In this document: in pieces, positions 53,421 through 62,978 of the stretch
Position numbering within the stretch: the first letter of the stretch is position 1
Layout of the letters: every line of letters begins with the position of its first letter
Source of the DNA: JBIQKZ01 sp044464765
GTDB taxonomy: Bacteria > Pseudomonadota > Gammaproteobacteria > Burkholderiales > Burkholderiaceae_B
Length of the DNA: 64,000 bases
Reading direction: 5' to 3'
NCBI GenBank assembly: GCA_044464765.1
Contig: JBIQKZ010000007.1
Coordinates: 62,001-126,000 of the forward strand
Notes under the pieces: generated by a model
The model's database searches: none
What the model was told of the DNA's origin: nothing
What the model saw: the letters and a program-made list of their open reading frames with translations, nothing else
Program-made: the position numbers and the translations under genes

Positions 53421-55969
53421 CCCGTCAAGCGTGGAAAGCCGTGGATGATCCCCAAGGCGAACAAACCCTGGGCCACGGCATAGTGCCAGAAGAGCATGGT
53501 GTTGTCGTAGCAGACACGTTGTGCCTGCGATAGCCTTCCCGCCGCTGAGCGAGCCACGGTAAACAAGGCCATATAGCATGTCACCATCGCGAAGACGCCT
53601 TGTAGCCCCAGCATGGCATATACGGATGCGGCATAGGCGCTATCTTGCGGGCGCAGGCCAGTTTGCCATTGCCCATACACCTCAAGGCCGATGGCCGTGA
53701 TCAGCAACAAAAGGGCGATTGGCAGGCCCAGGCGAAGCCCCGCCTGTTTGGCCTTCCTTAGCTGACACCCCGCCCAGATTACTGAGGCGCTGCTGCCGAT
53801 AAGCAGACATGCGTCGACAAGCGGCAGCATCAGCGGAGGCAGTTGTTGGGCATCAGGCCAAATGCCCGGCGACGTCGTCCATAGGAATAAGTAAGCAAAC
53901 AGCAGCGACCCAAAAATACTCGCGCAGACGATCAGCAGCATGATCATGGCCCACCAGGAGTGCGAAATGGGGCCAGTACACGATACAGGCAGCCGTATGC
54001 CGCCGCCGATGTCGACTGACGTGCGACTGGGTTTGGCATCGGCGTTCCAGAGCCAGCGCCATATCATCACCAAGGCGAGCAGGCCAAACACACCTGCCAG
54101 TGCTTCAAGCTTGAAGGTCAAGAGCAGGAAGAAGCCGGCCGTACCGATCGCAGCCAGCAAGGGCGTCCAGCCTGGCCCGGGCAATTCCAGCAAGTACTGG
54201 GGGTGGGCCTCGACGGCGCTTGTCACAATGGTGGAACGCCGCCCGGTCGGCGCATTGGGAAGGTAATAGCGTCCAGCTTCGACATCGGCAGCCAGATCTG
54301 GCTGGTCCCAAAGAGGTTCCCGGCTATTTACAAAAGGGGTGCTGCGGGCGCCGAACGAGCTGGTGGGCAACCATTCCAGGGTGCCTGCACGCCAGATGTT
54401 GCCTGCGTTCTTCTCGGTGTTTGGGCGAAAATTCAGCGCCAGGTCGACAAGAAACACCAGGACTCCGGCGGCAATCATATAGGCGCCTACCGTCGAGACC
54501 ATGTTGAGTGTTCCCCATCCGTAGCTGTCCGCATAGGTATACACACGTCGGGGCATGCCCGCTAGGCCGGTCAGGTGCATGGGGAAGAAGCTGACGTTAA
54601 AGCCGATGAACATTAACCAGAACGACCAACGGCCCAGGCGCTCGGATAAGGCACGCGCGCTTACGAAGGGGGTCCAATAATAGAATGCGGCAAACAGCGG
54701 AAACACCATGCCGCCAAAGAGCACATAATGAAGATGGGCAACGATGAAGTACGAGTCATGCGCCTGAAGGTCGAATGGGATCACCGCGACCATGACACCT
54801 GTAAGCCCGCCGAGCACAAATATAAAGAAGAACCCCAGGATGAACAGCATGGGCGTTTTCACCGGGCGCAATTGGCTTGCGGCAGCAATGGTGGCGATCC
54901 AGGCAAATATTTGTATGCCTGTTGGTACAGACACCGCCATGCTGGCCGCCGATGCAAAGCTTAGCGAAAGCATGGGAATCCCGGTGGCGAACATGTGGTG
55001 CACCCACAGCCCGAAACTCAGGAATCCGGTCGCCGCCACCGCCAGCACCACCAGCCTGTAGCCGACCAGCGGCACCCGCGTCATGGCCGGAACAATCATC
55101 GACACCATCCCCGCGCCAGGGAGGAAGATAATATAGACCTCGGGATGGCCAAAGAACCAGAACAAATGCTGCCACAGCAGTGGGTCCCCGCCTTTTTCTG
55201 TGATGAAAAACGGCATGCCGAAGGCGCGTTCGAGCTCTAATAGCGCGGTGGCAATGATGACGGCGGGGAAGGCGATGATCACCATGCCCGAAAATACCAG
55301 CATCACCCAGGCAAAAATCGGCATTTTGTCCAATGTCATGCCTGGGGCGCGGGTGCGTAGAATGCCCATGGCCAGCTCGATGGCCCCGGCGATCGCTGAT
55401 ATTTCTATAAAGCCAATGCCCAGCAGCCAAAGATCGGCATTCAGCGCCGGTGAATAGGTCGAGCTCGTCAGCGGAGGGTACATGAACCACCCCCCTTCGG
55501 GCGCCAACCCGACGAAGATGCTGCAGAAGAATACAAGGCCGCCAACGGCATAGGCCCAGTAGGCATAAGCGGACAGCCTGGGAAAGGGCAGGTCGCGGGC
55601 GCCCAGCATGTTGGGCAGAAGAAGCATGGCGATTGCTTCTACGGCCGGCACGGCAAAGAGAAACATCATGACCGTACCGTGCATGGTGAACAGCTGGTTG
55701 TAGAGCTCGTGGCCAATCAAGTCGTTGTCGGGCACCGCCAACTGGCTGCGCATCAGCAGCGCCAATACGCCGGCCAGCAGAAAGAACAGAAACGCCGTGC
55801 CGATATAGAGCAGGCCCACGTGAGTGTTGTTTACGACCGTCAGCACACGCCAGCCTTGGGGGCGTTGCCAGACTCGACGCAGGATTCGTTCTTCGTCTGC
55901 CGGGCGTGGAAGCCTGTTCGGTAGTGGCGGCGGCTTTACGACTGGGCCTGATGAGGTTGCCTGCATCAT
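53417..55969 (-). CDS. Heme-copper oxidase subunit I-III fusion
   Basis: An 850-residue membrane protein. The first ~560 residues are cytochrome oxidase subunit I: heme a ligand in FTMHGTVMMF, CuB and cross-linked Tyr in FGHPEVYIIF, CuB pair in WVHHMFATG and heme ligands in YFIVAHLHYV. The last ~200 residues are subunit III (FSHSWWAMIM-like ISHSWWAMIMLL and YFWHYA-like MLFWHYAVAQGLF). The D-pathway Asp (GARDLPFPR) is kept, but the K-pathway lysine is replaced: PTGIQIFAW where most aa3 enzymes have PTGIK. It resembles the CoxN/CoxO alternative oxidase branch. The start overlaps the subunit II stop (ATGA). Confidence 0.93.
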   Translation of the reverse strand: MMQATSSGPVVKPPPLPNRLPRPADEERILRRVWQRPQGWRVLTVVNNTHVGLLYIGTAFLFFLLAGVLALLMRSQLAVPDNDLIGHELYNQLFTMHGTVMMFLFAVPAVEAIAMLLLPNMLGARDLPFPRLSAYAYWAYAVGGLVFFCSIFVGLAPEGGWFMYPPLTSSTYSPALNADLWLLGIGFIEISAIAGAIELAMGILRTRAPGMTLDKMPIFAWVMLVFSGMVIIAFPAVIIATALLELERAFGMPFFITEKGGDPLLWQHLFWFFGHPEVYIIFLPGAGMVSMIVPAMTRVPLVGYRLVVLAVAATGFLSFGLWVHHMFATGIPMLSLSFASAASMAVSVPTGIQIFAWIATIAAASQLRPVKTPMLFILGFFFIFVLGGLTGVMVAVIPFDLQAHDSYFIVAHLHYVLFGGMVFPLFAAFYYWTPFVSARALSERLGRWSFWLMFIGFNVSFFPMHLTGLAGMPRRVYTYADSYGWGTLNMVSTVGAYMIAAGVLVFLVDLALNFRPNTEKNAGNIWRAGTLEWLPTSSFGARSTPFVNSREPLWDQPDLAADVEAGRYYLPNAPTGRRSTIVTSAVEAHPQYLLELPGPGWTPLLAAIGTAGFFLLLTFKLEALAGVFGLLALVMIWRWLWNADAKPSRTSVDIGGGIRLPVSCTGPISHSWWAMIMLLIVCASIFGSLLFAYLFLWTTSPGIWPDAQQLPPLMLPLVDACLLIGSSASVIWAGCQLRKAKQAGLRLGLPIALLLLITAIGLEVYGQWQTGLRPQDSAYAASVYAMLGLQGVFAMVTCYMALFTVARSAAGRLSQAQRVCYDNTMLFWHYAVAQGLFALGIIHGFPRLTG

Positions 55970-57006
55970 TTGAGACTATCCAGATAGTGCGCGACCGCGC
56001 GTAATTCTTGACCGGTCCACTGGTCAAAGGACGGCATATGGTTGCCTGGTTTGATCTGTTGACTGTCTACTGTCCAGCCCGCCAGGGCCCCAAGGCTGTT
56101 ATGCAAGACCCCCGCACCCAGCGATGTACGGCTGCCGATGTGAGTCAGGTCTGGACCAAGGGCGCCGTTCGCCTCGGTTCCCCGGATGGCATGGCACTGG
56201 ACGCAGGCCTGCATGACGATAGCTTTGCCAGCGAGCAGGAAGGCGTCCGTCGGTTCTATTGCGGGTTGTTGCTGCGCCTCAAGCCACGCCTGGAAGTCAG
56301 CGGGCCGAAGCACATGGACATGGAACATCATCTTGGCATGCTGGGCGCCGCAGTATTCAGCGCATTGACCACGGAACAGACCCGGCTCGTTGGCTTGCAC
56401 GCGCAGGCTATTCACGCGGCCCGGAATCATATCGAGCTTGCCTGCCAGGTTCGGAACCCAGAAGCTGTGGATCACGTTGTCGGACTTCAGCAGGAATTCA
56501 ACCGGCAGCCCGGCTGGAATATGGATGTCGTTTGCCGTTTCAAACATCAATTGGCCGTCCTGATCCAGATAGCGCACCCGCCACCACCACATCTCGCCGG
56601 TAACTTCGATGCGCACGGCAGGTGGCGTGTCTGTGAAGGCAGAAGTTTTGACGTCCAGGGAATACACGAGCAGCGCGCTTAACACCACTATCGGGAAAGC
56701 GATGCCTGCGCCGAGGATCAGCGTACGCTGGCTTAACGGGTCGCGGATGCGGTGAGGGCCATACAGCGCCAGCGCCAGCACGCTGATGACCAGCAAGAAG
56801 ATCACGGCGGAGCCGATAAATAGAACCCAGCTGATTTCCGCGATCCGGCTGGCGTCATCGCTCGCGGGGTGGAGCGCCGATTGCGTCTGGGCCTGGGCCA
56901 GAAACGGCAGGAGCGTAAGAAGTATGGTGTGAGCAGCGCGCAAACAGGGCATAGGTGAGAACAAGTACTTGAAGCACGGAAGAACAGACATTGGGCGTGG
57001 GGACAA
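55966..57006 (-). CDS. ctaC: Cytochrome c oxidase subunit II with C-terminal cytochrome c domain
   Basis: A 346-residue protein: signal peptide ending near QAQ, two membrane segments (about 55-80 and 95-118), cupredoxin domain with CuA ligands (HSFWVPNLAG, CAEYCGAQHAKM), the aromatic patch GEMWWWRVRY and a C-terminal heme c domain (CVQCH near residue 270, Met in NHMPSFDQW). This fused caa3-type subunit II accepts electrons from cytochrome c. The open frame starts with TTG 57006, which has AAGGAG upstream, but the sigma-54 element predicts a start near 57007, which would leave that site untranscribed; ATG 56991 or 56952 are then better. Confidence 0.92.
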   Translation of the reverse strand: MSPRPMSVLPCFKYLFSPMPCLRAAHTILLTLLPFLAQAQTQSALHPASDDASRIAEISWVLFIGSAVIFLLVISVLALALYGPHRIRDPLSQRTLILGAGIAFPIVVLSALLVYSLDVKTSAFTDTPPAVRIEVTGEMWWWRVRYLDQDGQLMFETANDIHIPAGLPVEFLLKSDNVIHSFWVPNLAGKLDMIPGRVNSLRVQANEPGLFRGQCAEYCGAQHAKMMFHVHVLRPADFQAWLEAQQQPAIEPTDAFLLAGKAIVMQACVQCHAIRGTEANGALGPDLTHIGSRTSLGAGVLHNSLGALAGWTVDSQQIKPGNHMPSFDQWTGQELRAVAHYLDSLK

Positions 57007-57017
57007 GCATTCTCCTT

Positions 57018-57033
57018 AGCACATGGCGTACCA
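57018..57033 (-). promoter_or_regulatory. Sigma-54 (-24/-12) promoter of the oxidase operon
   Basis: Minus strand TGGTACGCCATGTGCT, GG at 57032-57031 and GC at 57020-57019, ten bases apart. It matches TGGcACG-N4-tTGCT with two differences. It faces away from the element at 57186-57201. Confidence 0.6.
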
Positions 57034-57185
57034 CCTTGGCTATGTCCGGGAAAAGAGGGCTACATAGCAGAGGGATCGGAGTAGATCGGCATATTTTTAT
57101 GCTGCTTTGAATAATTTACATACTTGGTTGGTCTTGAATGCGGCTTGAATCGTTTCTCAGCCGGCCCCGCTCCCCGGGTGGGCCC

Positions 57186-57201
57186 GGGCAAAGAATTTGC
57201 T
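57186..57201 (+). promoter_or_regulatory. Sigma-54 (-24/-12) promoter of the cytochrome c genes
   Basis: GGGCAAAGAATTTGCT, GG at 57187-57188 and GC at 57199-57200, ten bases apart, with GGCA and TTGCT intact. Predicted start near 57212, about 70 bases before ATG 57283. Confidence 0.72.
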
Positions 57202-57282
57202 GCATGAGTGGGTCTCTGAAAAGGCTTCTATGCATATGACTCGCTTGCCATCGCCTTGGCGCCACGGCATCTGGCGGCTGCC

Positions 57283-57696
57283 ATGAGCGCCGGAGCCCGC
57301 TGGATCGCCAGCTTGTGCCGCCTTGCGCTTAGCTCGACGGCTGCGATGCTCGTGCTTGGCTGCGGCGAAGCCGACGCCCCGCTTTACCCCCGGGCTTGGC
57401 CCAGTCAGTTGGAGCGCGAGGATGCTCAACAGGCCCGGCGGCTTATTAGTGACTACGGTTGTATCGCTTGTCATAGGGTGCCCGGCGTGAAAGGACCGAG
57501 CACGAATGTGGGGCCGCCATTGGCACAGATCGCATTGCGTTCCTACATTGCGGGCGTGTTGCCAAATACTCCGGAGAACATGGTTCGTTGGCTTCTTGAT
57601 CCTCCGGCCATTGATCCGCGTACGGCCATGCCAAACATCGGGATGACCACGGAGGATGCACAAGCGGTCGCCGCCTACCTTCTGGCACAGCGCTAA
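57283..57696 (+). CDS. Lipid-anchored monoheme cytochrome c
   Basis: A 137-residue cytochrome c with a lipoprotein signal (lipobox LVLGC near residue 27), heme motif CIACH near residue 61 and a candidate Met ligand in TAMPNIG. ATG 57283 is chosen as it starts the signal; an in-frame start at 57256 is possible. The segment RSYIAGVLPNTPENMVRWL is almost repeated in the second domain of the next protein. It is divergent from the oxidase operon and could donate electrons to its subunit II. The next gene starts 18 bases later. Confidence 0.85.
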   Translation: MSAGARWIASLCRLALSSTAAMLVLGCGEADAPLYPRAWPSQLEREDAQQARRLISDYGCIACHRVPGVKGPSTNVGPPLAQIALRSYIAGVLPNTPENMVRWLLDPPAIDPRTAMPNIGMTTEDAQAVAAYLLAQR

Positions 57697-57713
57697 CGAC
57701 AGGAGTTTCGAGG

Positions 57714-58580
57714 ATGAGGATGTGGAAGCGTGTGGCAGCGATAACCGTGACGGTATCGGCGGCCGCCGTAGCGGTGACGGGCGGCGTGCTTGTGTATGCC
57801 GGTGTGTATGACGTGAGCGCGACCAGTCAGCACACCTCGGCGGTTTACTACCTGCTGGAAACCTCGTTGCGGCGATCAGTCAAGCTGCGTACGTCCGGCA
57901 TACCGAAGCCGGATTTAGACGATGCCCGCCGCATCGCCGAGGGGTTCAAGCTCTTTCGCGCCCACTGCGTGCAGTGCCATGGGGCGCCCGGTATTGCGCC
58001 CCAGCCCTTTGCGCTTGGGCTTACGCCGGCGCCCGCCTCTCTGGTGGCTGCGGCAGGGAAATGGTCGGCAATCGAAACCCACTGGCTTATTAGGCAAGGC
58101 ATCAAGATGAGTGGCATGCCCGCATGGCAGTATCGGCTGAGCGATGAAGAAATATGGAACATCGTTGCCTTCATGAATGTCTTGCCCACCTTATCCCCTG
58201 CCGACTATGGCCGCTGGGACAGGCGGCTTTCCGCAATGCCGGCGCCTGGTCCGGCGGATGCCGACGCCCTCGTGCGCAACGATGTCTGGCTCGGCGATGC
58301 GGGCGCGGGGAAGAGGGCGCTGCAACAGTATTTATGCGCCACCTGTCATGTCGTCCCCGGCGTGGTGGGCGCTAACAACCATGTGGGTCCGTCGCTGGCG
58401 GGGATTGCTACTCGCTCGTATATTGCGGGTGTGTTGCCAAATACTCCGGCCAATATGAAACGCTGGCTGCGTGATCCTATCGCGGTCGACCCCCTGACCG
58501 CCATGCCCGATCTGGGCGTGTCCGACCAGGATGCACGGGATATCGCCGCCTTCCTCTATACGCTCAGCGATCCGCAATAG
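57714..58580 (+). CDS. Diheme cytochrome c, membrane-anchored
   Basis: A 288-residue protein with an N-terminal membrane segment (about residues 8-30) and two heme c domains, CVQCH near residue 86 and CATCH near residue 209. Candidate Met ligands are in MSGMPAW and TAMPDLG. The second domain shares RSYIAGVLPNTPANMKRWL with the preceding monoheme protein, which shows a recent duplication. GGAG precedes the ATG. It should work in the periplasm as an electron carrier for the oxidase encoded next to it. It converges on the SDR gene. Confidence 0.88.
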   Translation: MRMWKRVAAITVTVSAAAVAVTGGVLVYAGVYDVSATSQHTSAVYYLLETSLRRSVKLRTSGIPKPDLDDARRIAEGFKLFRAHCVQCHGAPGIAPQPFALGLTPAPASLVAAAGKWSAIETHWLIRQGIKMSGMPAWQYRLSDEEIWNIVAFMNVLPTLSPADYGRWDRRLSAMPAPGPADADALVRNDVWLGDAGAGKRALQQYLCATCHVVPGVVGANNHVGPSLAGIATRSYIAGVLPNTPANMKRWLRDPIAVDPLTAMPDLGVSDQDARDIAAFLYTLSDPQ

Positions 58581-58601
58581 CGAGGCCGTTTGCGCGCGTG
58601 C

Positions 58602-59597
<996 letters not shown>

Positions 59598-59678
59598 GCG
59601 TTTCTCCATCTGAAGGGTGGTGGCGCCGAGAGTTGTCGTTGGGAGGTGCGCACAATACCGGCGTAAGGACTTGCTCTC

Positions 59679-59694
59679 TGCAATCGGCGTGCCG
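59679..59694 (-). promoter_or_regulatory. Sigma-54 (-24/-12) promoter of the SDR gene
   Basis: Minus strand CGGCACGCCGATTGCA, GG at 59693-59692 and GC at 59681-59680, ten bases apart. It differs from TGGCACG-N4-TTGCA only at the first base, one of the best matches here. Confidence 0.85.
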
Positions 59695-59717
59695 TGTTCG
59701 CACCGTTGGCGGTTGCG

Positions 59718-59733
59718 CGGCATGGAACTTGCT
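59718..59733 (+). promoter_or_regulatory. Sigma-54 (-24/-12) promoter of the YihY/BrkB gene
   Basis: CGGCATGGAACTTGCT, GG at 59719-59720 and GC at 59731-59732, ten bases apart. It differs from the consensus at the first base and one C to T. It lies back to back with the SDR promoter, the -24 elements 25 bases apart. Confidence 0.85.
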
Positions 59734-59804
59734 TGCTTTGGGCACTGCTCAACACCCTGCGCGATCAATCAAGAAACCTATGAAATAAGCAATGGATTCA
59801 GGCC

Positions 59805-60671
59805 ATGGTTCTTACGCCTAGACAATTCGTGCAACTGGCGAAGTGCTCGATACAAGCATGGAGGGATGATCATGCTTCAAGCATGGGGGCGGCCATTGCG
59901 TTCTATACCGCCTTTTCGATAGCGCCTTTGCTGATTATTGTGATTGCCGCCGCCGGTTTGATCTGGGGCGAGGAGGCGGTGCGCGGCGAAGTGCTGCGGC
60001 AACTGGGCGGCCTGGTGGGCTCCGAAGGCGCTGAAGGCGTGCAAGCGCTGATTCGCAGTGCTGACAAGCCAACCCAGGGTGTTGCAGCTACCCTCGTAAG
60101 CACGGCGATTCTGCTGATTGGCGCAACGCGGGTCTTTGCCGAGCTGCAAAGCGCACTGGATCGCATCTGGCAGGTGCCGTCGCTGCGGGAGACGGCGGGA
60201 TGGTGGCGCATGCTGCGCGCCCGGCTGTTGTCGTTAGGGTTGGTGTTAGGCATGAGCTTCCTGCTTCTAGTCTCTTTGGTGATCGGCGCCGGCCTGGCTG
60301 TGATAAGCACGTGGGCTATCGGGCTGTTCCCTGGCTGGGAGTGGATTCTGCAAGGCTTGAATGCGCTGACATCGCTTTTGTTGGCGACGGTGCTGTTTGC
60401 GGTGATCTTCAAGTACATGCCACAAGCATCAATCGCATGGCGCGATGTCTGGGTGGGCGCCATCGTGACTGCCGTGTTGTTCGAAATAGGAAAATTCTTG
60501 ATCGGCCTATACGTGGGCAAGAGTTCCACTGTGTCGTCGCTCACGGCAGCGGGGTCGCTGGTGATCGTGCTGATCTGGGTGTACTACGCCGCGCAAGTGT
60601 TTCTATTGGGGGCGGAATTTACCTGGTTCTACGCCAATCATCACGGAACCCGACGCAAGGTGGCTAGCTAA
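59805..60671 (+). CDS. YihY/BrkB family membrane protein
   Basis: A 288-residue inner-membrane protein with about six hydrophobic segments. The family signature at the start, SSMGAAIAFYTAFSIAPLLI, is clear, and the C-terminal LIWVYYAAQVFLLGAEFTWF is typical. The family was once called ribonuclease BN by error; members are putative transporters or envelope proteins and the role is unknown. It lies behind a strong sigma-54 element, divergent from the SDR gene. Confidence 0.92.
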   Translation: MVLTPRQFVQLAKCSIQAWRDDHASSMGAAIAFYTAFSIAPLLIIVIAAAGLIWGEEAVRGEVLRQLGGLVGSEGAEGVQALIRSADKPTQGVAATLVSTAILLIGATRVFAELQSALDRIWQVPSLRETAGWWRMLRARLLSLGLVLGMSFLLLVSLVIGAGLAVISTWAIGLFPGWEWILQGLNALTSLLLATVLFAVIFKYMPQASIAWRDVWVGAIVTAVLFEIGKFLIGLYVGKSSTVSSLTAAGSLVIVLIWVYYAAQVFLLGAEFTWFYANHHGTRRKVAS

Positions 60672-60796
60672 TGCCACACCGCCCAGCTAGCGGCGCTTCG
60701 TGGGGTGCGCCATTGCCGATGTCCGGTTGGGCGGCTTCCCTGGCGGTTTCTGGCCGGTGGGCGATGGGTGTTGCGGGTTGTTTGTCAGGCATAGGC

Positions 60797-60812
60797 GGGC
60801 ATACGGATTGCT
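60797..60812 (+). promoter_or_regulatory. Sigma-54 (-24/-12) promoter of the DUF421 gene
   Basis: GGGCATACGGATTGCT, GG at 60798-60799 and GC at 60810-60811, ten bases apart, with GGCA and TTGCT intact. Predicted start near 60823, which leaves a leader of about 17-20 bases holding the GGAG site. Confidence 0.75.
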
Positions 60813-60839
60813 TGCCTTGGGTTGGCTATGCTGGAGCGG

Positions 60840-61340
60840 ATGATGCAGATCGATTGGGCTGGTTTGTTCGAATTTTCGATGTCTCCCTGGGAACTTGTCC
60901 TGCGGGGGACCGCAATGTACTGGTTCATCTTCGGCTTGCTGCGACTGGGCGGGAGGCGGGACTTGGGTTCATTTGGCGCCGCAGACGTGCTGCTTCTTGT
61001 CCTGATCGCCGACGCCGCTCAAAATGCCATGGCTGCCGAATACAGCAGCTTGTCGGAAGGGGCGGTCTTGGTGTTCACCTTGGTTTTCTGGAGCGCTTTC
61101 TCCGATCGTGTCGCCTATTGGGTTCCGGCGACACGACCTTTTTTTGAGCCTGGCCGGGTATTGCTGATCAAAGATGGACAAATGCAGCGACGCGGCATGC
61201 GTCGTGAATACATCAGCCAACACGAGCTACTGCAGGAGTTGCGGATTCAGGGGGTGAGCGATATGTCGACGGTGCGTAGGGCGTATATGGAGTCGACGGG
61301 GGAAATCAGCATCCTTACGTGGAAGGATGCCAAAGGATGA
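60840..61340 (+). CDS. DUF421 (YetF-type) membrane protein
   Basis: A ~166-residue protein with three N-terminal membrane segments (about residues 12-32, 40-58 and 62-82) and a cytoplasmic DUF421 domain (FFEPGRVLLIKDGQMQRRGM, then HELLQELRIQGVSD). It matches the YetF/YcaP-like family, function unknown and often stress-linked. ATG 60840 or 60843 fits GGAG at 60833-60836; the open frame to TTG 60822 starts at or before the predicted transcript start. Last of the sigma-54-type units. Confidence 0.87.
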   Translation: MMQIDWAGLFEFSMSPWELVLRGTAMYWFIFGLLRLGGRRDLGSFGAADVLLLVLIADAAQNAMAAEYSSLSEGAVLVFTLVFWSAFSDRVAYWVPATRPFFEPGRVLLIKDGQMQRRGMRREYISQHELLQELRIQGVSDMSTVRRAYMESTGEISILTWKDAKG

Positions 61341-61399
61341 AGCAAGCGGCGGGCGCGCGAATAAAGTAACGGCGCGCCTATACCGAGCCGGCGGTTGGA

Positions 61400-62170
61400 T
61401 TATCGATCTTGCCCCCGGAAAGCCCAGGCCGTGAAGCGTTTTTCGATGAGCGCCGTAACAACATAAAGCACAATGCCCAGGAAAGCCAGCACCAGCAACC
61501 CCGCAAAGACAATCTGCACCTGGAAGGCGGCTTGGGCGTCAAGCATAAGTTTGCCGATGCCTTTGTTGGCGCCCACGGTTTCCGACACCACCGCACCCAC
61601 GAAAGCCAGGGTAATCGCAACCTTTAGCGAACCAAAGAAATAGGGCAGGGCGCCCGGGATGCCGACTTTGCGCATGATGTCCATCTTGGAGGCGCCCAAC
61701 GCCCGCAGAACGTCTTCGAGTTCTGGATTGGTGGTGGCCAGGCCGGTGGCTACGTTAACCACGATGGGGAAGAAGGAAATTAGAAAAGCCGTGATAATGG
61801 CCGGTAATTCGCCCAGGCCAAACCACAGGATAAGAATGGGCACTACGGCGACTTTGGGCACCGAGTTAAAGCCCACCAGGACGGGATACACGGCTGAGTA
61901 GACGTTTTTGTGCCAGCCCACGCCGATGCCCATCAGAAGGCCACCCACGGTGGCTAGCAGAAAGCCCGCCAGGGTCGTCCAGAGCGTAACCCAGGAGTTG
62001 TCGATAATAGGTGCCCGGTATTGCCAGAGCGCGGCGAAAATCTCGGACGGGGCCGGCAAAATGGTAAGGGGAATCTGAAGCGCCTTGCAAACGATTTCCC
62101 AAAGAACAAACAAGACGACAGTGAAAATGAGCGGCGGTACGATGTTTTGAAACAGTTCTTCACGTCGCAT
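61400..62170 (-). CDS. ABC transporter permease (SsuC/ThiX-like)
   Basis: A 256-residue inner-membrane permease with about six membrane segments. The cytoplasmic loop that meets the ATPase has the EAA pattern (EDVLRALGASKMDIMRKVGI). It belongs to the BPD_transp_1 group of nitrate/sulfonate/taurine and thiamin-precursor importers. It is third in the operon binding protein - ATPase - permease, its ATG adjoining the ATPase stop. Confidence 0.92.
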   Translation of the reverse strand: MRREELFQNIVPPLIFTVVLFVLWEIVCKALQIPLTILPAPSEIFAALWQYRAPIIDNSWVTLWTTLAGFLLATVGGLLMGIGVGWHKNVYSAVYPVLVGFNSVPKVAVVPILILWFGLGELPAIITAFLISFFPIVVNVATGLATTNPELEDVLRALGASKMDIMRKVGIPGALPYFFGSLKVAITLAFVGAVVSETVGANKGIGKLMLDAQAAFQVQIVFAGLLVLAFLGIVLYVVTALIEKRFTAWAFRGQDR

Positions 62171-62956
62171 TTAGTGTTTCCCCCCGATCATGGAGCGCAG
62201 TTCGTGCACGATGTCCTGGAAGCCCTGGGTGTACGTAATTTCCAGGTCGCGTGGCCTGGGAAGCGAGACAGTGCATTTTTTCACGATCTTGCCCGGACGG
62301 TCGGACATGACATAAACCGTATCGGCCAGGAATACCGCTTCGCGCAGGTCGTGTGTGACCAACATGACGGTGACTTTGCGTTCGGCCTGAATATCGCGCA
62401 GGGTGCACCAGAGCTCTTCCCGTGTAAAGGCATCCAGCGCCCCAAAAGGTTCGTCAAGCATCAGGATTTCGGGCTCATGAATCAGAGCGCGGCAAATGGA
62501 CGCCCGTTGCTGCATGCCCCCCGATAGTTGCCAGGGAAATTTTTCAGTGAATCCCCGCAACCCGACCGAATGCAGCAGGTCTTCGGCTTTTTTCTTGTAC
62601 TCGGCGCGGTTGGATGAGATTTGCCGGCGGTATGGCTGGACGATTTCGAGCGGCAACAGGATGTTGTCGACGCATGTGCGCCAGGGCAGCAGATTGCTGG
62701 CCTGGAACGCCATGCCCACGGATTTCAACGGCCCCTTCACGGGCTTGCCTTCCACGGCGAGTTTGCCCGCCAGCGGGGGATGCAAGCCCGAGATGAGTTT
62801 CATCAACGAGCTTTTGCCGCAACCCGAAGGCCCCACGACGGCAATGATTTCACCTTTTTTGATCGACAGCGTTACGTCTTCGATCGCGAGGACAGCGGCT
62901 TCGCCCTTGCCATAGGCCATGGAGATGCTGTCCAGCTCAACCAGCGCTTCCGTCAT
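62171..62956 (-). CDS. ABC transporter ATP-binding protein
   Basis: A 261-residue ATPase with Walker A VGPSGCGKSSLM, Q-loop FQASNLLPW, signature LSGGMQQRASI, Walker B ILMLDEPFGALD and the H-switch in VMLVTHDLREAV. It is of the NrtD/SsuB/TauB type and powers the adjacent permease. It directly precedes the permease gene. Confidence 0.95.
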   Translation of the reverse strand: MTEALVELDSISMAYGKGEAAVLAIEDVTLSIKKGEIIAVVGPSGCGKSSLMKLISGLHPPLAGKLAVEGKPVKGPLKSVGMAFQASNLLPWRTCVDNILLPLEIVQPYRRQISSNRAEYKKKAEDLLHSVGLRGFTEKFPWQLSGGMQQRASICRALIHEPEILMLDEPFGALDAFTREELWCTLRDIQAERKVTVMLVTHDLREAVFLADTVYVMSDRPGKIVKKCTVSLPRPRDLEITYTQGFQDIVHELRSMIGGKH

Positions 62957-62978
62957 GAGGTCTCCTGTAAAGGGTTGA

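Noticed and set aside
60671..61147. Plus-strand frame of 158 codons before and across DUF421
   Set aside because: It overlaps the DUF421 gene in another frame, has Gly/Arg-rich composition and no family signal.
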